This document shows positions 16,586 through 25,033 of a stretch of 64,000 bases of DNA, one piece after another. The stretch comes from Streptomyces sp. NRRL S-1022 (GTDB taxonomy: Bacteria > Actinomycetota > Actinomycetes > Streptomycetales > Streptomycetaceae), in NCBI RefSeq assembly GCF_000720135.1, contig NZ_JOIU01000022.1, positions 1 to 64,000 on the forward strand. The letters are read 5' to 3'. Positions within the stretch are counted from its first letter, which is position 1, and every line of letters begins with the position of its first letter. Made by a program: the position numbers and the translations under genes. The notes under the pieces are model-generated. The model was not told the origin of the DNA. It did not search any database and saw only the letters and a program-made list of their open reading frames with translations.

Positions 16586-17952
16586 CGTCCCTCGTACTCC
16601 TCGGAGATCTTCTCGGCGAGCGCCTGTGATTTCTTCAGGGCCGAGTCGACGGACCGGCGTCCGGCGATGGCCGCGCTGATCTCCTGGGAGACCCTGGTGC
16701 CGAGGTCGGTGAACTCGGGGATGCCGACGAACTGGATGCCGGGTGCGGGCCGCGGCTGCACGCCGGGGTCGTCCGGCCGGGCGCTCTCGATGGCCTCCTT
16801 GGTCATCTCCTGGAACGCGGCGGCCGATCTCCGGTAGTCGGCGTCGGCGTAGGTCGAGGCCCGTTTGCCGGCCGGGACGTTCGACCAGCCGCTGGTCTCG
16901 CCGACCAGCTGCTCGTAGCCCTTGCCCGACGCCCAGGAGACGAACTTCCAGGCCTTGTCGGGATTGCGGGAGGCCTGCTGGATGCCCCAGGCCCAGGTGT
17001 AGAGCCAGCCGGAGGACGCGGTGCGCTCGACGGGGGCGGGGGCGTAGCCGAGCCTGCCCTTGACCGGGGAGCCGGGCGCCTCCAGCAGTCCGGCCGCGGA
17101 GGTGGCGTCGTACCACATGGCGACCTTGCCCTGGGTCATGTTGTTCAGGCACTCGGCGAAGCCGGACTGGGCGGCGCCGGACTCGCCGTGTTCGCGGACC
17201 AGGCCGACGTAGAACTTCGTCGCCCGCTCGAAGGCGGGGGAGTCCAGCCGTGCCTTCCAGTCCTTGTCGAACCAGGTGCCGCCGAAGGTGTTCACGACCG
17301 TCGTGAGCGGGGCCATCAGCTCGCCCCAGCCGGGCAGCCCGCGCAGGCAGATGCCCCGCATGCCGGGCCGGGCGCCGTCCGCCTTCGCGGCCAGGCCGGC
17401 GACCTGCCGCCAGGTGGGACGGGCGGGCATGGTCAGGCCCTTCGCCGCGAACACGTCCTTGCGGTACATGAGGAAGGACGACTCGCCGTAGAACGGCTGC
17501 CCGTAGAGCTTGCCGTCGTCCGCGGTGAGGGACTGGCGCATCGGTTTCAGCACGTCCTGCTCGTCGTACGACGGGTCCTTCGCCACGTACGAGTCCATCT
17601 CGTGCAGCCAGCCGTTGCGGGCGTAGATCGGTATCTCGTAGTTGGACAGGGTGGCCACGTCGTACTGGCCGGCCTGGTTGGCGAAGTCCTGGCTGATCTT
17701 GTCGCGGACGTCGTTCTCGGGCAGGACCGTGAAGTTGACCTTGATGCCGGTGTCCTTGGTGAAGTGGGCGGCGGTCAGCTTCTGCAGCTCGGTCATCTGG
17801 GGGTTGTTGACCATCAGCACGTTGATGGAGTCGCCGCCGGAACCGGTCCCGCCGGCGCCGGCCCAGCAGCCGGAGAGCAGCGGGGCGAGCAGCGTCCCTG
17901 CGGCGGCCAGGGCGAGCGTGGCTCGCGGCCTCCGTCGGCTCGGGGTGCGCAT
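16582..17952 (-). CDS. Sugar/polyol-binding lipoprotein of the ABC importer
   Basis: This 456-residue extracellular solute-binding protein (SBP family 1) has a lipoprotein signal with lipobox LLSGC (Cys at about residue 29 of this start) followed by a Gly-rich spacer. It would capture the substrate outside the membrane. I chose the ATG at 17952 because AGGAG lies 7 bases upstream; an in-frame ATG 12 codons earlier has no better ribosome site. DINVLMVNNPQMTELQKLTAAHF begins the mature domain. It is the first structural gene after the deoR gene, 88 bases apart, on the same strand. Confidence 0.9.
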   Translation of the reverse strand: MRTPSRRRPRATLALAAAGTLLAPLLSGCWAGAGGTGSGGDSINVLMVNNPQMTELQKLTAAHFTKDTGIKVNFTVLPENDVRDKISQDFANQAGQYDVATLSNYEIPIYARNGWLHEMDSYVAKDPSYDEQDVLKPMRQSLTADDGKLYGQPFYGESSFLMYRKDVFAAKGLTMPARPTWRQVAGLAAKADGARPGMRGICLRGLPGWGELMAPLTTVVNTFGGTWFDKDWKARLDSPAFERATKFYVGLVREHGESGAAQSGFAECLNNMTQGKVAMWYDATSAAGLLEAPGSPVKGRLGYAPAPVERTASSGWLYTWAWGIQQASRNPDKAWKFVSWASGKGYEQLVGETSGWSNVPAGKRASTYADADYRRSAAAFQEMTKEAIESARPDDPGVQPRPAPGIQFVGIPEFTDLGTRVSQEISAAIAGRRSVDSALKKSQALAEKISEEYEGR

Positions 17953-18040
17953 GGATCGCTCCTGGAGGTATGGGGAGTAAGGGGACATAAGGGGCGCTCG
18001 GAGGTGCGGAACGCCCCGGGGAGAAGCGGGAGTCGGACGA

Positions 18041-18820
18041 TCAGACCCGGATGACCTGCGGGCCCAGCAGGGAGTAGCGGTGGGCCTCGGCGGCCGGGAG
18101 CAGGGTGCTGGTCACGATCGCCTCCAGCGCGCCGGGCTCGGCGAACCGGCAGAAGCTGACCGCGCCGAACTTGGTGTGCACCCCCGCGAAGACCGTGCGG
18201 CGGGCGGCCCGCACGGCCTGCGCCTTGACCTCGCCGACGGCCGGGTCGGGGGTGGTCAGGCCGTGCTCGCGGGTGATGCCGTTGGCCCCGATGTAGGCCA
18301 GGTCGATCACGAACCCGGCCAGCATCTTCGTCGTCCAGTGGTCGACGGTGGCCAGGGTGCCCGGGCGGATCCGGCCGCCGAGCAGGAGGACGGAGACGTG
18401 GTCGGCCTCCGCCAGGGCGCCGGCGACCGGCAGGGACGCGGTGACCACGGTCAGCGGCCGGTCCCGGGGCAGTGCCTCGGCGATGAGCTGCGGGGTGAAG
18501 CCCTCGTCGACGAAGACGGTCTCGGCGTCCCCGAGCAGCTCGGCCGCCGCGGCGGCGATCCGGCGCTTCTCGGGCACGTGGCTGGTGGCGCGGAAGGCGA
18601 GCGTCGTCTCGAAGCCGGCGCTCTCCACCGGGTAGGCGCCGCCGTGGGTGCGGCGGAGCAGGCCGTGGTCCTCCAGGGCGCGCAGGTCGCGCCGGACGGT
18701 CTCCTTGGCCACGTCCAGGGCGGCGGCGAGCGCGGTGACGTCCACCGAGCCGGTGGCGCGGGCGGCCCGCACGATCTCGCGCCGGCGTTCCTCCGCCGTC
18801 CTGGTGGTCATGTGCGTCAC
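18041..18820 (-). CDS. DeoR family transcriptional regulator
   Basis: This 259-residue regulator has an N-terminal DeoR helix-turn-helix (VTALAAALDVAKETVRRDLRALEDHGLLRRTHGGAY, about residues 28-63) and a C-terminal DeoRC sugar-phosphate sensor domain with FVDEGFT, TVVTASLP, LLGGRIRPGTL and ANGIT. Such proteins usually repress a neighbouring sugar operon until a phosphorylated sugar binds. Its position directly upstream of the ABC/dehydrogenase operon makes that its likely target. GTG at 18820 has AGGGAAGCG just before it; the ATG three codons later is an alternative. Confidence 0.88.
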   Translation of the reverse strand: MTHMTTRTAEERRREIVRAARATGSVDVTALAAALDVAKETVRRDLRALEDHGLLRRTHGGAYPVESAGFETTLAFRATSHVPEKRRIAAAAAELLGDAETVFVDEGFTPQLIAEALPRDRPLTVVTASLPVAGALAEADHVSVLLLGGRIRPGTLATVDHWTTKMLAGFVIDLAYIGANGITREHGLTTPDPAVGEVKAQAVRAARRTVFAGVHTKFGAVSFCRFAEPGALEAIVTSTLLPAAEAHRYSLLGPQVIRV

Positions 18821-19002
18821 CCGCTTCCCTGTGGCACTGCCCGTTCGGGCCCATGGGGGAAGTTCTACCGCCGGTGCGCGCCGCTGACCAGGCCTGTTGC
18901 GGGCCCGCTTGTGCCCGCTTCGCGGGGGCCGTGCCCGGCGCGGACCTGCGCGGCCGTCCGGGGCCGGGTGGGACCGGGCACCGCGGATGCCCGGACACGG
19001 CG

Positions 19003-19031
19003 GCGGGCGGGCCCGTTCGGTGCCCGCCCGC
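19003..19031 (-). terminator. Terminator after the uronate dehydrogenase gene
   Basis: GCGGGCGGGC (19003-19012) pairs exactly with GCCCGCCCGC (19022-19031) around a 9-base loop, 54 bases beyond the stop of the minus-strand gene. The rest of the 18821-19084 gap shows no coding signal. Confidence 0.6.
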
Positions 19032-19084
19032 GCGCGTGGACGGTCGTTTCCGGCCGTCGGGAGCCGCCCGGGGCCCGGGGAGGC

Positions 19085-19894
19085 TCAGTAGGGCCAGATG
19101 GGCGGGTCGTTGACGAAGTGCCCGCCGAGGTGCCCGTGGGCCGGGTTGTCCGGGTCCAGCTCGCCCTGCTCGGCGATCAGCTTCGCGGCGTACGGCTCGG
19201 AGTCGTCCCGCGGCTCGTAACCCAGGGCCCGCGCGGTGCTCAGGTCCCACCACAGGCGGGTGTTGGCGGAGGAGCCGTAGACGACCGTGTGGCCGACCCC
19301 TTCGGCGGTCAGGGCCGCGTGGAAGAGGCGGGCGCCGTCGGCCGGGCTCATCCACACCGAGAGCATGCGGACGCTGGTGGGCTCCGGGAAGCAGGAGCCG
19401 ATGCGCACGGAGACGGTCTCCAGGCCGTGCTTGTCCCAGTAGAGCTGGGCCAGGTCCTCGCCGAACGACTTCGACAATCCGTAGAAGGTGTCCGGGCGGC
19501 GCGGGGTGTCGACGGGGATCGGCGGCTCGCCCGCGCGCGGGGCCGGGGTGAAACCCACGGCGTGGTTGGAGGAGGCGAAGACGATCCGCGGCACGCCCTC
19601 CTGGCGGGCGGCCTCGTACAGGTTGTAGGTGCCCTCGATGTTGGACTTCAGGATCTTCTCGAAGGGTGCCTCCAGGGAGATCCCCGCCAGGTGCAGGACC
19701 GCGTCCACGCCCCGTACGGCCTCGCGCACCGCCTCCCGGTCGCCGAGGTCGGCGACGATCGCGTCCGGCTCGCCCTCGACGGGCCGCACGTCGAACAGGC
19801 GCAGCGTGTAGCCGTACTCCGGCAGCAGGGACCGCATCAGGGTGCCGAGCCCGCCGGCGGCACCGGTGAGCAGGATCGTGCGGGGAGCGGGCAT
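19085..19894 (-). CDS. udh: Uronate dehydrogenase
   Basis: This 269-residue NAD-dependent short-chain/epimerase-type enzyme matches uronate dehydrogenase, which oxidises D-galacturonate or D-glucuronate to the aldarolactone. The nucleotide motif GAAGGLG (11-17), catalytic Ser108/109 and Tyr138/Lys142 in FYGLSKSFGEDL are visible, as are SSNHAVGF and the IGSCFPEPTSVRMLSVWMSPAD segment typical of Udh. The ATG at 19894 has AAGGAG 8 bases upstream; an earlier in-frame ATG does not. It is divergent from kdgD at 20121, the later enzyme of the same oxidative pathway. Glucarate/galactarate dehydratase is not in the window. Confidence 0.85.
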   Translation of the reverse strand: MPAPRTILLTGAAGGLGTLMRSLLPEYGYTLRLFDVRPVEGEPDAIVADLGDREAVREAVRGVDAVLHLAGISLEAPFEKILKSNIEGTYNLYEAARQEGVPRIVFASSNHAVGFTPAPRAGEPPIPVDTPRRPDTFYGLSKSFGEDLAQLYWDKHGLETVSVRIGSCFPEPTSVRMLSVWMSPADGARLFHAALTAEGVGHTVVYGSSANTRLWWDLSTARALGYEPRDDSEPYAAKLIAEQGELDPDNPAHGHLGGHFVNDPPIWPY

Positions 19895-19927
19895 CCTTCG
19901 ATCTCCTTGAGGTCCTCGACGGCCGTG

Positions 19928-19956
19928 TGCATGGACAGCATTCACATGCGTGGACA
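19928..19956. promoter_or_regulatory. Direct-repeat operator candidate upstream of udh
   Basis: TGCATGGACA (19928-19937) and TGCGTGGACA (19947-19956) form a 10-bp direct repeat with 19-bp period, in the 226-bp space between divergent udh and kdgD. The spacing puts both copies on roughly the same DNA face. The binding protein is unknown. Confidence 0.4.
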
Positions 19957-20034
19957 CGCTAGGGAGCCGCCGCGCGCCTCGTCAAGTGTGCCCTGACACG
20001 CGGAAATCCGCTGCCCTGTTGCCCGTTCGCGCGC

Positions 20035-20064
20035 TTGACCCGCTCCGACGGCGGCCCGTAGCGT
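20035..20064 (+). promoter_or_regulatory. Promoter of the kdgD operon
   Basis: TTGACC (20035-20040) and TAGCGT (20059-20064) are separated by 18 bases, a good match to the vegetative Streptomyces promoter pattern. A probable operator begins 7 bases later, where transcription should start. Confidence 0.6.
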
Positions 20065-20070
20065 GAAGTT

Positions 20071-20086
20071 GTTCAGAGATATAGAC
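20071..20086. promoter_or_regulatory. Candidate IclR-type operator at the kdgD promoter
   Basis: GTTCAGAGATATAGAC is an imperfect palindrome sitting at the expected transcription start of kdgD. It shares its ends GTTCAG...AC and the following CGCCG with the element at 51428-51443 before the ketoglutaric semialdehyde dehydrogenase gene, which suggests one regulator for both. Confidence 0.5.
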
Positions 20087-20120
20087 GCCGATCAGAAGCA
20101 TGCACCGACAGGGAGCGCCC

Positions 20121-21062
20121 GTGACGCCAGCCCCTCTCGCCGCCCGGCTCCGCGACCCGAGCGGGCCGCTCTTCTTCCCCGTCACGGCCTACGGCCCCGA
20201 CGGTTCACTGGACCCGGACGTCTACCGCACCCATGTGCGCCGCGGTGTCGCGGCCGGTGCCGCCGCCGTCTTCGCCTGCTGCGGCACCGGGGAGTTCCAC
20301 GCGCTGCTGCCCGAGGAGTTCGAGACCTCGGTCCGGGCGGCCGTCGAGGCGGCCGAGGGGCGCGTCCCGGTCGTCGCGGGCGCCGGTTACGGTACCGCGC
20401 TCGCCGTCCGCTACGCGCGCCTCGCCGCGGACGCGGGCGCCGACGGCCTCCTCGCCATGCCGCCGTACCTCGTGCGGGCCGGGCAGGAGGGCCTGCTGCG
20501 GCACTACCGGAAGATCGCCGCGGCCACCGGCCTGCCGGTGATCGTCTACCAGCGCGACAACGCCGTCTTCACCCCGCGGACCGTGGTCGAACTGGCCCGC
20601 ACCGAGGGCGTCATCGGCCTCAAGGACGGCCTCGGCGACCTCGACCTCATGCAGCGCGTCGTCAGCGCCGTCCGCACCGAGGTCCCCGGCGACTTCCTGT
20701 ACTTCAACGGGCTGCCCACCGCCGAGCAGACCCAGCTCGCCTACCGCGCCCTCGGCATCACCCTGTACTCCTCGGCGGTGTTCTGCTTCGCGCCGGAGAT
20801 CGCGCTCGCCTTCCACCGTGCCCTGGAGACCGGCGACCTGCCTCTCGCGCACCGCCTCCTGGACGGCTTCTACCGCCCGTTCGTGGAACTGCGCGCCCAG
20901 GGCCGCGGGTACGCCGTCTCCCTGGTCAAGGCCGGGGTGCGGCTGCGCGGCCTGGACGTCGGCGAGGTCCGGCCCCCGCTGCACGAGCCGGCCGAGGAGC
21001 ACGTCGAACAGCTCGCCCGGCTGATCGAGCGCGGCTACGCCCTGCTGGAGGAGGACGCGTGA
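20121..21062 (+). CDS. kdgD: 5-dehydro-4-deoxyglucarate dehydratase (KdgD), DHDPS superfamily
   Basis: This 313-residue protein belongs to the DHDPS/NAL superfamily and most resembles 5-dehydro-4-deoxyglucarate dehydratase, which dehydrates and decarboxylates the aldarate-derived keto acid to alpha-ketoglutaric semialdehyde. Instead of GTTGES it has CCGTGEFH (54-60), as in that group. Tyr143 (VIVYQRDNA) and Schiff-base Lys168 (IGLKDG) are present. The GTG at 20121 is chosen because GGGAG lies 6 bases upstream; an ATG at 20100 has no ribosome site. It overlaps the next gene by GTGA and is divergent from uronate dehydrogenase. Confidence 0.83.
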   Translation: MTPAPLAARLRDPSGPLFFPVTAYGPDGSLDPDVYRTHVRRGVAAGAAAVFACCGTGEFHALLPEEFETSVRAAVEAAEGRVPVVAGAGYGTALAVRYARLAADAGADGLLAMPPYLVRAGQEGLLRHYRKIAAATGLPVIVYQRDNAVFTPRTVVELARTEGVIGLKDGLGDLDLMQRVVSAVRTEVPGDFLYFNGLPTAEQTQLAYRALGITLYSSAVFCFAPEIALAFHRALETGDLPLAHRLLDGFYRPFVELRAQGRGYAVSLVKAGVRLRGLDVGEVRPPLHEPAEEHVEQLARLIERGYALLEEDA

Positions 21063-22222
21063 AGGCATCGGCGTTCGTCTACCCCTGGGACGTCAACGGC
21101 GACCCCGGGGCCTCCGCGCGCATCGCCGGACTCGGCGTCGAGCAGGTCACCCTCGCCGCCGCCTACCACTCCACCCGCGCGCTGACCCCGCGCCACCCCC
21201 GCCACCGCATCGTCACCGCCGAGTACGCGGCCGTGCTCTACCCGCCGGGCGACCGCTGGGCGGGCCGCGGCCTGCGGCCCCACCCCGCCGGCCGCTGGGC
21301 CCCCGGCGACGCCTACGGCGAGGCCGCCGAAGCGCTCGCCGCGGCCGGCCTGGAGGTGCACACCTGGGTCGTCCTCGCCCACAACTCCCGCCTGGGCGCC
21401 GAGCACCCGGACACCTCGGTCGTCAACGCCTACGGCGACCGCTACCCGTGGGCGCCCTGCATCGCCCAGCCCGCCACCCGCGCCTACCTGGTGGACCTGG
21501 CCGCCGAGGCCGCCGTACGCCCCGGCGCGCACGGCACCGAACTGGAGTCCCTCGGCTGGTACGGGCTCCAGCACCTGCACGCCCACGACAAGACGGCCGG
21601 CGTCGGCCTCGGGGACGCCGGGCAGTACCTGATGTCCCTGTGCTTCTGCCCGTCCTGCCGGGCCGGCTACGGCACGCGGGGCCTGGACGCCGACGCGCTC
21701 GCCGCGGCCGTGCGCGAGGCGCTGGAACCGCTGTGGCGGGGCGCCGGCGGCGACGAGGGCTGGCCGACGGTGGAGAAGCTGCTGGGGGAGGACACCGCGG
21801 CCGCCACGCGCGCGTGGCGCGACACCACCGCCCGCACCCTCCAGGAGGAGGCCGTCGCCGCCGTACGCGCCGCCGCCCCGGACGGCTTCCAGGTCCTGCT
21901 GCACGCCGACCCCGTCTCCTACCACTGCGGCGCCAACGCGGGCGTCGACCCGGCCCACGTCCTGTCCGTCGCCGACGGCGTGGTGGTGCCCTGCACCGGC
22001 GGTACGGCCCTGCTGGCGCCGTTCGCCGGACAGGCCCGGGAGGGGACGGTGCTCGCCGCCAACCTCACGGTCGTCTCCGGCATGGGCGGCAGCCCCGGCA
22101 CGCTCACGGCGGACGCGGCACGCGCGCGGGCCGACGGCGCGACGGAACTGCGGCTATATCACGCCGGGTTGGCGTCCGACGAGGACCTCGCCTCGGTCCG
22201 GGAGGCGCTCGCCGCGCGCTGA
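21059..22222 (+). CDS. Uncharacterised protein coupled to kdgD
   Basis: This 387-residue protein starts VKASAFVYPWDVNGDP and alternates hydrophobic strands and helices in a way that suggests a TIM barrel like the hypothetical glycosidase-type proteins: VEQVTLAAAYHST, LEVHTWVVLAHNS, GTELESLGWYGLQHLHAHDK, LCFCPSC and VLLHADPVSYHCGA. A CFCPSC motif sits near residue 197-202. It has no signal peptide, so it should be cytoplasmic. It is translationally coupled to kdgD (GTGA), which implies a part in uronate or aldarate metabolism or in handling oligosaccharides, but I cannot name a reaction. Its last 64 bases overlap the convergent MFS gene. Confidence 0.65.
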   Translation: MKASAFVYPWDVNGDPGASARIAGLGVEQVTLAAAYHSTRALTPRHPRHRIVTAEYAAVLYPPGDRWAGRGLRPHPAGRWAPGDAYGEAAEALAAAGLEVHTWVVLAHNSRLGAEHPDTSVVNAYGDRYPWAPCIAQPATRAYLVDLAAEAAVRPGAHGTELESLGWYGLQHLHAHDKTAGVGLGDAGQYLMSLCFCPSCRAGYGTRGLDADALAAAVREALEPLWRGAGGDEGWPTVEKLLGEDTAAATRAWRDTTARTLQEEAVAAVRAAAPDGFQVLLHADPVSYHCGANAGVDPAHVLSVADGVVVPCTGGTALLAPFAGQAREGTVLAANLTVVSGMGGSPGTLTADAARARADGATELRLYHAGLASDEDLASVREALAAR

Positions 22223-23391
22223 AGCAGCGGCAGCGCCGTCAGCAGCAGCGCCACGCCGTACAGCGGCAGCAGCACTGCGGGGCCGGCCAGTTCGACCAGG
22301 CCGGCCCCGGCGCCGAGGCCGAGCGCGGTCGGCGCGAAGACCAGCGTGTTCGCGGTGGCCGTCGCCCGGCCGAGCAGCGGGCCGGGGGTCTCCTGCTGCA
22401 CCGCGGTGAGCGCGGCGATCAGCACACAGGGCAGGCCGAGGCCGCACGCCACGCCGGTGGCCAGCGCCACCGGGTCCCACGGCACCGCCCGTGCCACCAC
22501 CGCGGCCCCCGTCAGCGCGATCCCGGCCGCCGCGAACCGCCGGGCGCCCAGCCGCCGCAGCGCCGGCCCGGCGAGCAGCCCGGCGGTCACCGAGCCGGCA
22601 CCCTGGGCGGCGTACAGCACGCCCGTGTAGGCGGGGGAGTGGCCGAGGCGGCCGGCCACGGCGTACACCGTCGTGCCGGCCAGCCCGCTCAGCAGCATGG
22701 TCGTACCGCCCGCCGCGACCAGCGGGCGCAGCACGGGATGGCCCCACAGGTGCCGGACCCCCTCCGCGGTCTGCCGCCGCCGGTTCCCGCCCGGCCGGGC
22801 GGGCCGCTCCTCGCGCACCCGCAGCAGGCCGCACAACCCGGCCGCGAGCAGGAAGGTGACCGCGTCCAGGCAGGCCACGGCCGGGCCGCCGCAGACCGTG
22901 TAGAGGCCCGCGCCGGTCAGCGGGGCGACGAGCTTCATGCCCTCCGTCAAGGCCATCCGCAGCCCGTTGACGTCACCCAGCAGGTCCGGGCCGACCACGG
23001 CGGTGACCAGCGCCGACTCGGCGGCGTCGGACACGGCACCGGCGGCGCCGTACAGGAACAGCACGGCGAACAGCAGCCACAGGCGGCCGGGGGAGCCGAC
23101 GGTGAAGAGGACGGGGAGCAGCGCGGCGAGACCCAGGTTCAGGGCGATGAGCAGGGGCTTGCGGCGGTGCCGGTCGGCGAGGGTGCCCAGGGCGGGGCCG
23201 GCCAGGGTGGGCGCCCACATCGCCAGCATGGACAGGGCGGCCAGGCCGTCGGACCCCGTGAGGTCCTTGACCCACACGCCCGACGCCAGCCACAGCGAGG
23301 AGGTGCCGAAGCCGGACACCACCAGGGCGGTGAGGTACAGGCCCGCGTTGCGGTCGCGCAGCACGCGGAACACGGTCGGGGAAGTCGTCAT
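22159..23391 (-). CDS. MFS transporter, possible exporter
   Basis: This 410-residue major facilitator protein has about 12 hydrophobic segments. The loop between segments 2 and 3 carries LADRHRRKPLL, the usual MFS signature. The overall layout fits MFS-type efflux proteins of the enterobactin exporter/MefA group, but no substrate can be assigned. It is alone on the minus strand. The final 64 bases overlap, in antisense, the end of the gene at 21059; both reading frames look real, so transcripts from the two sides would collide. Confidence 0.85.
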   Translation of the reverse strand: MTTSPTVFRVLRDRNAGLYLTALVVSGFGTSSLWLASGVWVKDLTGSDGLAALSMLAMWAPTLAGPALGTLADRHRRKPLLIALNLGLAALLPVLFTVGSPGRLWLLFAVLFLYGAAGAVSDAAESALVTAVVGPDLLGDVNGLRMALTEGMKLVAPLTGAGLYTVCGGPAVACLDAVTFLLAAGLCGLLRVREERPARPGGNRRRQTAEGVRHLWGHPVLRPLVAAGGTTMLLSGLAGTTVYAVAGRLGHSPAYTGVLYAAQGAGSVTAGLLAGPALRRLGARRFAAAGIALTGAAVVARAVPWDPVALATGVACGLGLPCVLIAALTAVQQETPGPLLGRATATANTLVFAPTALGLGAGAGLVELAGPAVLLPLYGVALLLTALPLLQRAASASRTEARSSSDANPA

Positions 23392-23534
23392 GCCCGGTCA
23401 TCGTGGGACTAAGGCGGGGGTCCCGGGATCGGGAGGATGCCCGGGTTCCGGGTGCGGCACGGCGGCGACAATCCGTCGGAACCTGGCAGGGACGCCCCTG
23501 GGACGCCGGGAGACGGAAACCTACCGTCGACCAC

Positions 23535-23981
23535 ATGCGCTACACCGCCCCCCTTCTCATAGGCCTGCTCTACGTCACCCTCATGTCCCTGCTCCCCGAA
23601 CCCCACCGGCGCCGGGTGAACGCGATCATGGTCGCCGGCGCCGGGGCCGCCTACCTGAGCGGCGGCGGGCTCGGCGGCTGGGAGTTCGCGTTCACCGCGG
23701 TGGCCACCTGGGTGGCCTACAAGGGCCTGGACTCCTGGACGTTCATCGGCGTCGGCTGGCTGCTGCACACCGCGTGGGACGTCGTCCACCACCTCAAGGG
23801 CCACCCGATCGTCCCGTTCGCGCACGACTCCTCGTTCGGGTGCGCGCTGTGCGACCCGGTGATCGCCGTGTGGTGCCTCGCGGGCGGCCGCCGGCCGTGG
23901 GAGCGGCGGCGCGGCACCGATGAGTTTGCGGGCGCCGGCCGGTCACCCCTGCGAACGGCAGGCACGACCGTGAAGGAGTAG
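23535..23981 (+). CDS. Small membrane protein, DUF6010-like
   Basis: This 148-residue protein has four hydrophobic segments: PLLIGLLYVTLMSLL, VNAIMVAGAGAAYLSGGGLG, FAFTAVATWVAYKGL and the segment around FIGVGWLLHTAWDVVHHLKG. Between the last segments lies HPIVPFAHDSSFGCALCDPVIAVW, with conserved-looking His and Cys residues. This fits what I recall of DUF6010 proteins. The function is unknown. I take the ATG at 23535; the frame is open upstream but that part reads as non-coding. Confidence 0.65.
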   Translation: MRYTAPLLIGLLYVTLMSLLPEPHRRRVNAIMVAGAGAAYLSGGGLGGWEFAFTAVATWVAYKGLDSWTFIGVGWLLHTAWDVVHHLKGHPIVPFAHDSSFGCALCDPVIAVWCLAGGRRPWERRRGTDEFAGAGRSPLRTAGTTVKE

Positions 23982-23984
23982 GAC

Positions 23985-24593
23985 ATGACCATGGTGGACC
24001 TGGGCCCCCAGACCCGGATCGTGGCGCGGCTCGCCGCGTCCGTGACCGACGAGCAGCTGACCGCCGCCACACCGTGCCCGGACCTCGGGGTGCGCCACCT
24101 GCTGGGCCATCTGCTGATGCTGTCCGTGGCCTTCCGGGACGCCGCCCGCAAGGACCTCGGTCCGACGACCGACACCGGCCCGGACGCCGCCCTGCCGGAC
24201 ATCGGCCCCGGCTGGCGCGAACGGCTGCCCGAGGCGCTGGAGGAGCTGGCCGCGGCCTGGCGCGACCCGGCCGCCTGGACCGGCGGGACCCGCGCCGGCG
24301 GGGTGGACCTGCCGGGCGCGGTCGCCGGTGCCGTCGTCGCCGACGAGCTGGTGATCCACGCCTGGGACCTGGCCCGCGCCACCGGCCAGGCCTACACCCC
24401 CGACCCGGCCGCCCTCGACTCGGCCCTCGTCTTCCTGCGGGCCGCGGCCGGCGACCCCACCCGCGGCGGCGGCATCTTCGGCCCCGCCGTCCCGGTCCCC
24501 GCGGACGCGCCGCTGCTGGACCGCGCGGTGGGCTTGAGCGGCCGGGACCCGGCGTGGTCGCCGCAGGCCGCCCCGCGGGCGGCCGGAGCCTGA
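23985..24593 (+). CDS. TIGR03086-type DinB-like metal-binding protein
   Basis: This 202-residue protein looks like the actinobacterial TIGR03086 family, related to mycothiol-dependent maleylpyruvate isomerase and DinB four-helix bundles. It shows ATPCPDLGVRHLLGHLL (about residues 26-42) and VVADELVIHAWDLARATGQ near 114-132, where the His residues would bind a divalent metal. Members are thought to be mycothiol-dependent transferases or related enzymes, but individual functions are mostly untested. It starts 3 bases after the DUF6010-like gene with GAAGGAG overlapping that end, so the two probably form an operon. Confidence 0.72.
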   Translation: MTMVDLGPQTRIVARLAASVTDEQLTAATPCPDLGVRHLLGHLLMLSVAFRDAARKDLGPTTDTGPDAALPDIGPGWRERLPEALEELAAAWRDPAAWTGGTRAGGVDLPGAVAGAVVADELVIHAWDLARATGQAYTPDPAALDSALVFLRAAAGDPTRGGGIFGPAVPVPADAPLLDRAVGLSGRDPAWSPQAAPRAAGA

Positions 24594-24617
24594 GCCGCCC
24601 GGCGGCCGCCGGGCGGC
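24594..24617 (+). terminator. Perfect 24-bp palindrome after the DinB-like gene
   Basis: GCCGCCCGGCGG (24594-24605) is followed immediately by its exact complement (24606-24617), starting at the base after the TGA. It is probably a terminator for the 23535-24593 operon. Confidence 0.6.
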
Positions 24618-24689
24618 GGAAGCGGCGCACCGGGCCTACGGTGACCCTGGGAGGGGGCACGCCGAACGACGGGTACGGAGGAAGCCGCC

Positions 24690-24995
24690 ATGCAGGAGCA
24701 CTACGTGTGGGTGACGACGCGCCGCCTTCAGCCGGGCACGCTGGAGGACTTCGAGAGTGCGTGGCGCCCGGAGCCCGCACCGCAGGGCCTGCACCGGGCC
24801 TACGCGTACTGGTCCGAGGACGGACAGGAGATCACCGGGGTGTCGTTCTGGGACTCCCGGGAGTCGTGCGACGCGTGGCGGGACTCCCCGTCGGAGGCGC
24901 AGCGGCGGGAGGCCATGGCCCCGTACGTCGCCGAGGAGCGCGAGGGCTTCTACCGGGGCCGCGAACTCACCCTGCCCAGCACCGCCCGCGGCTGA
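24690..24995 (+). CDS. Small protein with dimeric alpha/beta-barrel (ABM-like) layout
   Basis: This 101-residue protein begins HYVWVTTRRLQPGTLEDFESAWRP and later has ITGVSFWDSRESCDAWRDSP, a ferredoxin-like strand-helix pattern typical of the antibiotic biosynthesis monooxygenase and related dimeric alpha/beta-barrel families. Such proteins may degrade haem or oxidise small aromatics, but many are only hypothetical. GGAGGAA lies before the ATG. It is a single gene without informative neighbours. Confidence 0.6.
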   Translation: MQEHYVWVTTRRLQPGTLEDFESAWRPEPAPQGLHRAYAYWSEDGQEITGVSFWDSRESCDAWRDSPSEAQRREAMAPYVAEEREGFYRGRELTLPSTARG

Positions 24996-25033
24996 CCGCG
25001 GCCGGCCCGGACCTGCGTGCCTACGGTGGAGAC

